A DNA stretch of 64,000 nt from Brevibacterium siliguriense (lineage in GTDB: Bacteria; Actinomycetota; Actinomycetes; Actinomycetales; Brevibacteriaceae), in assembly GCF_900105315.1 (NCBI RefSeq), contig NZ_LT629766.1, positions 806,001-870,000 of the forward strand. Direction: 5' to 3'. This document shows, one piece after another, positions 33,853 through 42,385 of the stretch (its first letter is position 1; the number at the start of each line of letters is the position of its first letter). Position numbers and translations under genes: made by a program. Under the pieces are notes generated by a model. It did no database searches, was not told where the DNA came from, and worked only from the letters and a program-made list of their open reading frames with translations.

Positions 33853-34574
33853 GTCCGGTGACCAAGCGAACGGGCTCGCCGAGACCCGCCTCAGTGCGGC
33901 GAGGCGCGGCTGCCGGCGCACTTGCACTGACCCTCTTGCTCAGCGGGTGTTCGGTCTTTCAGATCCGCACCGAAGACAAGGCTGACGGTCCCGTGCGGAT
34001 CGGTGTCCAGGAGACCGCCGGCCCCGAGCCCACGGGCAAACCCACCGAAGCCGGAATCCCCGAAGGGATGTCGAAGACTTCGGTGACATTCGGCGACAGC
34101 TGCCCGGTCGAACTCAGCTTCGCGCTCGGCGATGACTGGAGGGACAACTCAGGGAGCAACGCAGAGTTCCATGTCTTCAATCATGGAGAAGACGCTTCTC
34201 GCGGCGATATCATCCTCGTCAACTGCACTGACGAATACGGTGACAGCGCGCAGGAAGTCATCGATCAGAAGAGGCGTTATAACTTCTCTGAACAGGACTC
34301 GCAGGTGATTGCCGAGCAGACGGGTTCTCTGGCCGCAGGAGAGTTCTGGAGCTACCAGGGGGAGCTCGGTCCCACCGAGATCCTCGCGCTCAACGGTGAA
34401 CCGACGTCTGCCTTCGGGGTCCAGGCCGGCTACAAGATCAACGGACGTCTGGTGAATATATCGATCGAGATGCGCACACTGAAGACGAACACCGAAGTGG
34501 CGGAGGACTTCAAGAAGATGTTGCCGACGGTGACGATCGATGGCGAGAGGGTTCCGGCACCCAGCTTCCGGTGA
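33849..34574 (+). CDS. Lipoprotein at the end of the Mrp-two-component operon
   Basis: A 241-residue exported lipoprotein. A basic N-terminus leads into ALALTLLLSGC, a clear lipobox with the lipidated Cys at about residue 34. The mature part has two cysteines (DSCPVEL and VNCTDE) and a mixed alpha/beta composition without a family I recognise. It overlaps the kinase stop by four bases, the last of eight successive overlaps starting at mrpA. It may be the extracytoplasmic sensor or modulator of the kinase, which lacks one of its own. Confidence 0.75.
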   Translation: MSPVTKRTGSPRPASVRRGAAAGALALTLLLSGCSVFQIRTEDKADGPVRIGVQETAGPEPTGKPTEAGIPEGMSKTSVTFGDSCPVELSFALGDDWRDNSGSNAEFHVFNHGEDASRGDIILVNCTDEYGDSAQEVIDQKRRYNFSEQDSQVIAEQTGSLAAGEFWSYQGELGPTEILALNGEPTSAFGVQAGYKINGRLVNISIEMRTLKTNTEVAEDFKKMLPTVTIDGERVPAPSFR

Positions 34575-34660
34575 CCTCGGGGTGGGTTCCGAGCACCTCG
34601 GCGACCTGGGGTTTCTTTGGATTTCGCCCCGGAATCAAGGTTGGGATCTAGGATGGGAAG

Positions 34661-36676
34661 ATGACGACCCACGACGCAGTGACCCGACTCCTCGACGCCC
34701 GCCGCCTGCAAGGCCTCTTGACGAATCAGAGCGGCCGCGTCATCGCCCAGTACTCGTTCCTCAACTCCGAGGGCAATTCTTCCCTCAGCCACCTCGCCGA
34801 TATCAGTGGGGAGACTGCCCGGCGCATCACCCGCGGCGACCAGTCCATCGGGCCGGCCGCGTTGAGCGAGAACGGGACGATCGTCTTCGCCTCCAAGCGC
34901 AAGGGCGAGGACGGCAAGGATGCCGAGTCCCCGAGCCTCTGGGCTCTGCCGGACAACGGAGAGGCCCGCAAGCTCGCCGATCACGAGGGCGGATTCTCTC
35001 GCATCGAGGTCAAGGGCGAGACCATCATCGTCGAATTCCCCGTCCACACATGGGCCGCCGATGAGAACGACCATCAGGAGTTCAGCTCCGAACGCAGCGA
35101 CGCGAAGGTCAGCGGAATCCTCCACACCGGGTTCCCGATCCGCCGGTGGGATCATGATCTGGGGCCGGGCCGGCAGACTCTGGCAGTGGCCTTTCTCGAT
35201 GAGGCGGCCACCGACTTTCCCGAGGTCGGTGACGAGCTGAGTGCTCCAGCGGGCCTGAGCTTCCGCTACCTGTCTCTGCCGTCCGGACGATTGGTCGATT
35301 GGGCCGTCGATGATGAGGCTCGCTTCGTCCTCGTCCAACTCGAGAAGCCGATCCCCGGCCAACTCGAAGCCAGTGAGATCTGGCGCGTCGATCTCGATGG
35401 AGAGCCCGAGCTGCACCGGCTGACGAAACCGGCAACCGATCACAGCTTCGATATCGAGGCCATCAGCCTGGACGGGGCGAAAGCGCTGATCACCCGCGTA
35501 CAGTCCTGGACGCCGCAGGCCAACCTATCGGCGGAACTCATGGTCCTCGACCTCGAAACCGCGGAACTGAATCCCGTGTGGCCCGATGCGGACTTCTGGT
35601 TCTCCCCGATCTGGGTCGACGATTCGACCATCGTGGCCACTGCCGATGATCACGGCCGCGGAAGCATCTTCATCGGTGGTCTCGATGATGCGCAGCCTCG
35701 GAGGCTCGTCGGGGGAGTCGATCAGAAGTATTCGTTCTCGGGACTTGCCCTGCGCGAGGACACCGTCGTGGCGACCGCCTCGGCGATCGATGTCGCACCC
35801 CTGCCGATCTCCGTCGACCTCGGCACCGGGGTGATCAGCGAGCTCGCGAATCCGGCGACGGTGCTCGACGAGGAAGGCACCCTCACCGAGGTGGAGGTCC
35901 GTGCCGAGGACGGCACGCCGATCCGTGCGTGGTTGGTGCTGCCGGAGGGGGAGGGGCCGCATCCGCTCGTCGTCTTCGCGCACGGCGGACCGTGGGGGTC
36001 GTGGAATGCGTGGACCTACAGATGGAACCCCGGCCCCTTCGCGGCTGCCGGGTATGCGGTGCTGCTGCCGGATCCGGCGATCTCCACCGGCTACGGGCAG
36101 GCGATGATCGATCGCGGTCAGCAGCAGCTCGGCGGCACACCATTCACAGACATCATGACGCTGACCGAGGCCGCGGGGAAGCGGACGGACATCGATTCCG
36201 AACGCATCGCCCTGGCCGGCGGGTCCTACGGCGGGTACATGGCCAACTGGGTGGCCGGGCACACCGGCAGCGCGTTCAAGTGCATCGTCACCCACGCCTC
36301 ACTGTGGAACACCACGTCGATGGGTCGAACGACGGACAATTCGTCCTGGGATCAGGCGATGCGGGAGCAGTCGGCGCAGTATTCGCCGCACCTCTTCGCC
36401 GAAGACATCGAGGTGCCGATGCTCGTCATCCACGGTGACAAGGACTACCGCGTGCCGATCGGACAGGGGCAGGAACTGTGGCTGGATCTGCTCACTCAGG
36501 CGAAGACTCCGCTCGACGCCGATGGCGACACTCAGCATCGTTTCCTCTATTTCCCAGACGAGGGGCATTGGATCCTCGGCCGCGGGAATGCCGAGGTCTG
36601 GTACCGCACCGTGCTCGCGTTCCTCGATACGCATGTGCTCGGCATCGACGCGAACCGAGTCCGCACTCTGGGGTGA
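34661..36676 (+). CDS. S9 family prolyl oligopeptidase
   Basis: A 671-residue serine peptidase of the acylaminoacyl-peptidase type. Residues 1-390 form a beta-propeller; the C-terminal alpha/beta hydrolase domain carries the triad Ser522 (GGSYGGYM), Asp595 (HGDKDYRVP) and His636 (PDEGHWI). The HGGPWGSW segment forms the oxyanion site. No signal peptide is visible, so it should act on small peptides in the cytosol. It starts 86 bases after the lipoprotein gene and may or may not share its transcript. Confidence 0.93.
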   Translation: MTTHDAVTRLLDARRLQGLLTNQSGRVIAQYSFLNSEGNSSLSHLADISGETARRITRGDQSIGPAALSENGTIVFASKRKGEDGKDAESPSLWALPDNGEARKLADHEGGFSRIEVKGETIIVEFPVHTWAADENDHQEFSSERSDAKVSGILHTGFPIRRWDHDLGPGRQTLAVAFLDEAATDFPEVGDELSAPAGLSFRYLSLPSGRLVDWAVDDEARFVLVQLEKPIPGQLEASEIWRVDLDGEPELHRLTKPATDHSFDIEAISLDGAKALITRVQSWTPQANLSAELMVLDLETAELNPVWPDADFWFSPIWVDDSTIVATADDHGRGSIFIGGLDDAQPRRLVGGVDQKYSFSGLALREDTVVATASAIDVAPLPISVDLGTGVISELANPATVLDEEGTLTEVEVRAEDGTPIRAWLVLPEGEGPHPLVVFAHGGPWGSWNAWTYRWNPGPFAAAGYAVLLPDPAISTGYGQAMIDRGQQQLGGTPFTDIMTLTEAAGKRTDIDSERIALAGGSYGGYMANWVAGHTGSAFKCIVTHASLWNTTSMGRTTDNSSWDQAMREQSAQYSPHLFAEDIEVPMLVIHGDKDYRVPIGQGQELWLDLLTQAKTPLDADGDTQHRFLYFPDEGHWILGRGNAEVWYRTVLAFLDTHVLGIDANRVRTLG

Positions 36677-36773
36677 GTCGGCGGTCGATCGGTTCGCGCC
36701 CAGTGGGTGGCGAGCAGTGCGGAGCCGTTCCGTACCCTGAATGAGGCGTTCGCAGAAAGAGAGAAGGACCCCG

Positions 36774-37967
36774 ATGACACAGACCGAACAGATCCCCGCC
36801 GAGGCGATCATCCACAATGCGTGCATACTCGACGGTGATCGGGCGACGTTCACCGAGGAGACCGCCGATGCGTGGATCGCGATCGCAGACGGAACGGTCG
36901 CTGAACGGGGTCGCGGGGACGGCTGGAAGGACAGAGTCGCCTCGGGGAGGGGCGAGGTCATCGACGCGGCCGGCGGATACGTGGCTCCCGCGTTCGTCGA
37001 TATCCACTGTCACGGTGCGGGCGGCGCGAGTGCCGAAGGCGGGGCCGAGGCGATCGATGCGATCCTCGACGTGCATCGGGCTCATGGCACCGGCCGGCTC
37101 GCAATGTCTTTCGTCTCGGACACGATCGAGGGTCTGTGTCGGTCTTTGCGCGCGGGTGCGGGGCTCGTCCATGATCGGGCCATGGTCATGGGTCTGCATG
37201 CGGAAGGTCCGTTCCTGTCCCCGGATTTCAGGGGTGCGCATGCGCCAGAGGTGCTCGCACCGCCGACTTCGGAGGCGGTCGAGGCGATCCTCGAGGCGGC
37301 GGATGGAACTCTCGCGCAGATCACCATTGCGCCCGAACTTCCCGGTGCTCTCGACGCGATCGCTCGGTTCTCTGCGGCAGGGGTGCGTGTGGCCGTCGGT
37401 CACACGGCCGCCGACTTCGAGCTGACCGCGCAGGCGTTCGACGCGGGCGCGAGCATTCTCACTCACGCGTTCAATGCGATGCCCGGCATTCATCACCGTG
37501 CTCCGGGGCCGGTTCTGGCTGCGGCCGAGGCCGAGAATGTCACCGTCGAACTCATCAATGACGGTGTCCATGTCGTCGCTCCGGTCGCCCGTATGCTCAA
37601 CGAACTCGTGCCCGGTCGCCTGGCGCTCATCACCGATGCTATGGCCGCGACCGGTCTGCACGATGGGAGCTATCACCTCGGCTCGCTCCCGGTCGAAGTC
37701 AAGGATTCGGTAGCCCGTCTGGTCACCGCGGATGGCACTCAGGGTGCCATTGCGGGGTCCACGCTGACGATGGATGCTGCCGTGCAGCGGGCCGTCGCCG
37801 AGGTGGGACTCAGCCCGTTCGAGGCTGTGCGGGCCGCGAGCTCCGTGCCCCTGCATGCAGTGGGCGGCGCTGCCGACGCGGACAGCCTGCTGGCAGTCGG
37901 AATGCCGGCTGACCTCTTGATTCTTGATCAGGACATGAGCATCCGAGGATCGCGGATCGGCGGCTGA
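36774..37967 (+). CDS. nagA: N-acetylglucosamine-6-phosphate deacetylase
   Basis: A 397-residue amidohydrolase that removes acetate from GlcNAc-6-phosphate in amino sugar recycling. Metal and substrate motifs are all visible: DIHCHGAGG, LHAEGPFLSPDFRGAH, VGHTAAD, THAFNAMPGIHHRAPG, LITDAMAATG and IAGSTLTMDAAV. The ATG at 36774 follows AGAAGG; a frame upstream is not conserved. No nagB or PTS gene is nearby. Confidence 0.93.
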   Translation: MTQTEQIPAEAIIHNACILDGDRATFTEETADAWIAIADGTVAERGRGDGWKDRVASGRGEVIDAAGGYVAPAFVDIHCHGAGGASAEGGAEAIDAILDVHRAHGTGRLAMSFVSDTIEGLCRSLRAGAGLVHDRAMVMGLHAEGPFLSPDFRGAHAPEVLAPPTSEAVEAILEAADGTLAQITIAPELPGALDAIARFSAAGVRVAVGHTAADFELTAQAFDAGASILTHAFNAMPGIHHRAPGPVLAAAEAENVTVELINDGVHVVAPVARMLNELVPGRLALITDAMAATGLHDGSYHLGSLPVEVKDSVARLVTADGTQGAIAGSTLTMDAAVQRAVAEVGLSPFEAVRAASSVPLHAVGGAADADSLLAVGMPADLLILDQDMSIRGSRIGG

Positions 37968-38039
37968 ATCCCGCTGAGCCAGGTCGAACCTTCCCGGGTC
38001 CGGGAAATGGGCACAGTCGTCCCCTGGGAGCCGGGGCAG

Positions 38040-39746
38040 CTATTTGTCGAACAAGGTGTCGACGATGTCGTCCGCGATGAAGCGGGCGTGGAGGATCGGC
38101 GTACGAGTGGGGTCCTTTGCGGCAGGCGGGATGTAGGCCGGCCGGCCATCGAAGAGCATCCGGGTCTCCCAATCGCTGCGGTCGAGCAGGTGGTGGTGAT
38201 AGCCGCAGAGGAGCGCGAGGTTGTTGATCTCCGTCTTGCCACCTTGCGCGAAAGGCAGCACATGGTTCGCGTCGCACCAACCGGGAGGGGCATCACAGCC
38301 GGGGAAGGTGCAACCTCGGTCACGGGCGGTGATCACTGCCAGCTGTTTGCGATTGGCGAAGCGCTGTTCTGTGGCCACCTGCATCGTCTTAGCCTTGTCG
38401 CTCATGAGGTGGAAGAACAGCGAGCCGTTGAGACCGTTTCTCATCAGTTCCTTGATGGGAATGGGATTGTCGGCGCCTGTGGTGCCGTGGCCCGTGCCCT
38501 TGGCCAGATCTTCGGCGGTGGCGTTGATGACGAGAGCATAAGGCGCTCCTGCAGCCGTCCGTTGCTTGTCGATCGTGGTGACGAGGCCGGCGAATCGTTC
38601 GTAGATCCATTCGCGGGCCGAAGGCTGTTCGGCGCTGACATCGACGATTCCGCCGTCCTCGCGGATGCCAACGCCGGGGATGGCATCCGTATTTCCGGCT
38701 TTGCGAACGGCCTTGAGGTCGGGTTCCGGAACGCGCTTCGCGTCATAGCGGTCGCCGGAGAGCACCGCATCGACGATCTCGAGCAGCTCTTTGTCGGGAA
38801 GCGGCGAGCCTGTCCCCTCATCAGTGGCGGTGGAGGCTTCGGCAGCAGAGTTCCAAACACCCGCAGCACCCGGAGCACTGGCGGCACCAACCGTCGTGTC
38901 GGTCCCGTCTGCAGTCGCAGCGACACCGTCCTGATCGGCCTCTTCAGCAGATTGGATGCGCGAGGTCAGCAGTCCGTTGAGCGTGCCGCCGGTGACGGGG
39001 TCGAGCAGTCCACGCAGCTCCCAGTCGCCGTTGGCCTTGGCGCGCATGGACATGTTGTATGCAGAGCGGTCTGCTGAGTCCTTCGGCTCCTCGCCGTCCG
39101 GGTCGATGTACCCCATGAGCTTGCTGAAGATCTCGCGCAGGTCCTTGAGGCGGACCTTGGGTGCGTTGCTGACCAGTCGCGACTCGACGTCGGTGCGGAT
39201 CGCCTGACTGACCCACGTGGGCAGCTTTCGCATGCAGTCTTCGATGACGGACGCCTGTGCGGCAGAGATGGTGCCGGCATGGAGCGCATCCGCGACGACC
39301 GGGTAGAGAGGCGGAAGCGCCTGTCCTGCCATGTCGACACGACCGCCGAGGTTCTTGGCCATATCCGTCCGACGATTCGCCTCCGCGCTGGTGAGGTTGA
39401 AACGGTTCTCGATGAGCGACTTCGTCGACTTGGCGCCGAAGTCGCTGGGCGTCCCGACGCGCTCGCAGACGGAGAGCGCAAGTGTCGACAATGCATCATT
39501 GATGCGTGTGATCGCTTCGACGCCATCTACGAGCATGATGGCCTGGTCCGGCCCCATGGGACGGTCGAACGCGCGCAGCTCATCCTTGAGGCTCATCAGC
39601 TGAGTGATGGAAGAGGTGACCTCGGGCGCGAAGCGGCTGAGATCTGCCCACTCCTCGTCGGCCAGCAGCGGGTGACCGCTGGTCTGGAGAGACTTGTCGG
39701 AGTTCCGATCGGATTGACCGGAGCTGCGTTCGGGAGTGAGGGTCAT
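38040..39746 (-). CDS. DUF222 / HNH endonuclease family protein
   Basis: A 568-residue protein of the 13E12-repeat type, common in many copies in actinobacterial genomes. The long N-terminal DUF222 region (SAEANRRTDMAKNLGG, GTISAAQASVIEDCM) is followed by a C-terminal HNH domain: RDRGCTFPGCDAPPGWCDANH, then NNLALLCGYHHHLLD with zinc-type cysteines and the catalytic His residues. Whether these proteins are active nucleases is not well established; links to mobile DNA have been proposed. The gene is intact and has an AT-rich upstream region unlike its surroundings. Confidence 0.9.
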   Translation of the reverse strand: MTLTPERSSGQSDRNSDKSLQTSGHPLLADEEWADLSRFAPEVTSSITQLMSLKDELRAFDRPMGPDQAIMLVDGVEAITRINDALSTLALSVCERVGTPSDFGAKSTKSLIENRFNLTSAEANRRTDMAKNLGGRVDMAGQALPPLYPVVADALHAGTISAAQASVIEDCMRKLPTWVSQAIRTDVESRLVSNAPKVRLKDLREIFSKLMGYIDPDGEEPKDSADRSAYNMSMRAKANGDWELRGLLDPVTGGTLNGLLTSRIQSAEEADQDGVAATADGTDTTVGAASAPGAAGVWNSAAEASTATDEGTGSPLPDKELLEIVDAVLSGDRYDAKRVPEPDLKAVRKAGNTDAIPGVGIREDGGIVDVSAEQPSAREWIYERFAGLVTTIDKQRTAAGAPYALVINATAEDLAKGTGHGTTGADNPIPIKELMRNGLNGSLFFHLMSDKAKTMQVATEQRFANRKQLAVITARDRGCTFPGCDAPPGWCDANHVLPFAQGGKTEINNLALLCGYHHHLLDRSDWETRMLFDGRPAYIPPAAKDPTRTPILHARFIADDIVDTLFDK

Positions 39747-39838
39747 GGGGATGATTTCCGTTCACCAACATCGTTGTTGTTGGGATCCAGTTTACTCTCC
39801 AATGAGATGGAAAACCATAGGTGATCGAAAAAAATATA

Positions 39839-39857
39839 GAACAATAATCAATTGTTC
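39839..39857. promoter_or_regulatory. Palindrome in the AT-rich promoter island
   Basis: GAACAAT and ATTGTTC are perfectly inverted around AATCA. It is a plausible repressor site for the HNH gene promoter; the protein is unknown. Confidence 0.35.
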
Positions 39858-39951
39858 CCCGATGTTCGATATCTGCATCAACCAGGATTGTCGTTTGGGA
39901 ATGGTGCCTGCGCCCGGCGTTGAGTGTTGAGGTTGCCGCTGGTCCGCCTTG

Positions 39952-40045
39952 CCGCGACCTCTGTCGCCTGCCCCTGGCCCGCGCGGCCGCGACCCCTGCC
40001 GCCTGCCCCGACCCGCGCCGCCGCGACCCCTGTCGTCGCGCTCCG
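39952..40045 (+). repeat. GC-rich tandem repeats, about 34-35 bases
   Basis: Units starting CCGCGACC at 39952, 39987 and 40021 are near-identical for 25-34 bases; the third is partial. They lie just upstream of the gene at 40084. Confidence 0.75.
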
Positions 40046-40083
40046 GCTTCGAATGTGTCAGCCGGTCGTGGCACGATTGGAGT

Positions 40084-40692
40084 ATGGATGCCCTGCTCCT
40101 CATTGACACTGACGACGCCAGTTACCCCAGCGATGACGCCATGGAGACTCTCGGCGATATCGTCACCCGCACCCGCGCTGTGGGCGGTGTGCTCATCTTC
40201 GCTTCGACTAAGGCTGACCTGGTCGACACTCCCGACGAGGAGCTGAGCATCTTCGTGCCCGACGAAGAGGACCTCGTGCTCCGTTCCGGGAGCCCCGATA
40301 TCTTCGAAGGCGTCGACGACCTGGCTGCGGGTCTGCACGACCTGTCCGTCGACCGGATCATCATCGCCGGCGCCGACGCCACAGTAGGGGAGGCCGGAAC
40401 TGGAGGTGACGGAGCCACCGCTGCTGATGGCGTCACTGCTGGCCCTGCCTCTCAAAAGGGAGGCGCCACCGCTGACCAGGTGGAGGGCGCCACGGACGGC
40501 AGTGCTGACTCGGCGAACGCCTCCGGTGCCGTCTACGCCTCGGCGATGGCTGCCCTTGTCTGCAACTTCGATGTGGTCGTCCTTTCCGACTCCACCACTG
40601 ACCCCGATGGCAACCTCGTCGCCTGGGGCGATGCTGCCGCTGGTGCCGGTGCCATGGTCAAGAAGACCGCCGATACCTGGCTGCGGATGTAG
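40084..40692 (+). CDS. Isochorismatase-fold-like protein lacking the catalytic cysteine
   Basis: A 202-residue protein. The ends follow an isochorismatase-like hydrolase: an N-terminal strand with Asp (ALLLIDTDDASYP), a helix and strand VGGVLIFAS, then VDRIIIAGADA and, after an insertion, VYASAMAALVCNFDVVVLSDS where cysteine hydrolases carry the nucleophile and the next strand. The nucleophile position is occupied by small residues and the Lys of the triad is not evident. An acidic Gly/Ala/Thr-rich insert of about 50 residues sits at the active-site loop. A non-catalytic binding protein is likely; the family call itself is tentative. Confidence 0.5.
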   Translation: MDALLLIDTDDASYPSDDAMETLGDIVTRTRAVGGVLIFASTKADLVDTPDEELSIFVPDEEDLVLRSGSPDIFEGVDDLAAGLHDLSVDRIIIAGADATVGEAGTGGDGATAADGVTAGPASQKGGATADQVEGATDGSADSANASGAVYASAMAALVCNFDVVVLSDSTTDPDGNLVAWGDAAAGAGAMVKKTADTWLRM

Positions 40693-40759
40693 GCTCAGCG
40701 GCCTTCCGGAAATGTTTCTACATTGAGTAGAATGTGGGAGCGAGCTGAGAGGAGGGCCC

Positions 40760-41455
40760 ATGACCGGATGGACGAAATCCGTGCGCGCGCTCTTCGCCGC
40801 GCTCTTCACGACTCTCCTTGCCCTGCTCATGCACCTCGGCGCCGGTGGCTCGGTCTCGATTCCGGGCACTGTGGTCGTCTTCGTTCTCGTCCTCTGGGCG
40901 GCGATGATCGTCGCCGGTAGGCGCCTGGGCTACGTGACTCTTGCCGGACTGCTCGGCCTCGGACAGGTGCTCATGCACCTGACGATGAGCTGGTCCGCAC
41001 ACACCTTCGCCCATGCGGGGGCCCACGCGGGACCCGCTCAATCCGGAAGCGGGCAGGCCGGAGCTGCAGGTACCGGATCCACCTCCGCCGAGGCGGCCCT
41101 CAACGCCCATGCGGGACACATCGTCCCGGCCTCCGGCTCCCTTGACCTGGGCCCGGCCGCATCCGCGCTCGGGCATGCGAACCACGGCGCCACCTCGGTG
41201 GGGATGATCATCGCCCACCTGGTCGCCGTCCTCGTCACCGCCGTGATCCTCAAGCGCGGTGAGGATATCGTCCTCAGCATTCTGCAGCTCGCCCTGGGCC
41301 CGGTGATCGGTGCACTGCGTGCCCTCGCCGAGGCCGCCGGCGTCCTGGCCGACGAACCGGTCCGCAAGCTCTGCGCTTCGTTCCGAGTGCCGCAGCCGGT
41401 CACCTCGGCGGTGGTCGGACCGAACTACCGCCGTGGCCCACCTGTGCTTGTCTGA
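40760..41455 (+). CDS. His-rich integral membrane protein, copper-group neighbour
   Basis: A 231-residue protein with four to five membrane helices (LFAALFTTLLALLMHLGAGG, VVVFVLVLWAAMIVAG, LLGLGQVLMHLTMSW, VGMIIAHLVAVLVTAVIL). A His-bearing loop between helices (SAHTFAHAGAHAGP, NAHAGHIVP, GHANHGA) looks suited to binding metal. It lies 260 bases upstream of a PCu(A)C chaperone and a DyP peroxidase. A role in copper handling is inferred from this loop and context, not from a known family. Confidence 0.65.
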   Translation: MTGWTKSVRALFAALFTTLLALLMHLGAGGSVSIPGTVVVFVLVLWAAMIVAGRRLGYVTLAGLLGLGQVLMHLTMSWSAHTFAHAGAHAGPAQSGSGQAGAAGTGSTSAEAALNAHAGHIVPASGSLDLGPAASALGHANHGATSVGMIIAHLVAVLVTAVILKRGEDIVLSILQLALGPVIGALRALAEAAGVLADEPVRKLCASFRVPQPVTSAVVGPNYRRGPPVLV

Positions 41456-41716
41456 CACCTCACTCGGCGGTCACACCGTCGACTCACACCCGGCTTCCGG
41501 GTGACCATCCACCTTCGGGCGTTCGTCGAATCAGCGGCGACCTGCTCATCGGTGACAGTCGAACACATTCACGCATACTGCTGTGCACAGCCCGGTGCGC
41601 GGACCGCTCGCGGGCCGAATCCGGCATCGCGAATAGGCATGCGAAAGCAGTGCTGACGCCAGAGGCGCGCACAGCTATGTGCTCGACTGCACCTGAATGA
41701 CGAAAGTGCAGACATC

Positions 41717-42385
41717 ATGCGAAAGAACATCACTCTGGCCCTTGCCCTGCCCATCGCCGTCGCCATCGGCCTGGCAGGCTGCGGCCAAGACGACAGCAAG
41801 GCCGCCGGTTCGACACAGACCGACGGAGGCAGCTCTACTTCGGCGAAATCCTCGGAAAGCGCGGTCGACGCCGAAGCGCTAAGCTTCGACGGCGCTTGGG
41901 TCAAGTCCGCCGACGACGGAATGACCGGAGTCTTCGGGGAACTGAAGAACAACACCGACGCCGACATCAACCTCGTCGAGGCGAAATACGCGGACGCGGA
42001 GATGGTCCAACTCCACGAAACCGAAGGCGACGGCTCCGGCGGAATGTCCATGCAGGAGAAAGAGGGCGGCTTCACCATCCCGGCCGGGGAGAGCCTCCGC
42101 TTCGAGCCCGGAGGCGATCACATCATGATCATGGGACTGAAGAAGGCGATCAAACCGGGCGAGCAGATCAAGCTCGATCTCGTCACCGCCGATGACGAGA
42201 CCGTCGAGGTCACGGCCGTGGCCAAGGAGTACTCGGGAGCCCAGGAAGACTACGCGCCCGGTGAGGCCGAAGGTTCCAGCGATGACCACAGCGACCATGG
42301 TGAGCACGGCGACGACGGCAAACACACCGGCGGCGACAGCGGAGATCAGGAGGACTCCGACCACGGAGACCATGGTGACCACTGA
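41717..42385 (+). CDS. PCu(A)C-family copper chaperone lipoprotein
   Basis: A 222-residue lipoprotein (lipobox GLAGC, Cys22) with a PCu(A)C domain that carries copper outside the membrane for oxidase assembly. The metal motif is visible as LHETEGDG...M...M, then DHIMIMGL, i.e. the H(M)x..Mx..HxM pattern. Past residue 185 the protein ends in a His/Asp/Gly-rich tail (DHSDHGEHGDD, DHGDHGDH) with eight or so histidines, a likely extra metal buffer. The stop overlaps the DyP peroxidase start by 14 bases. Confidence 0.92.
   Translation: MRKNITLALALPIAVAIGLAGCGQDDSKAAGSTQTDGGSSTSAKSSESAVDAEALSFDGAWVKSADDGMTGVFGELKNNTDADINLVEAKYADAEMVQLHETEGDGSGGMSMQEKEGGFTIPAGESLRFEPGGDHIMIMGLKKAIKPGEQIKLDLVTADDETVEVTAVAKEYSGAQEDYAPGEAEGSSDDHSDHGEHGDDGKHTGGDSGDQEDSDHGDHGDH

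Larger units (their letters stand above)
39747..40083. other. 337-base divergent gap with AT-rich island and repeats
   Basis: The left two thirds (about 39765-39900) are strikingly AT-rich and hold a palindrome. The right third is very GC-rich and contains tandem repeats. It separates the minus-strand HNH gene from the plus-strand gene at 40084 and must contain both promoters. Confidence 0.6.
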
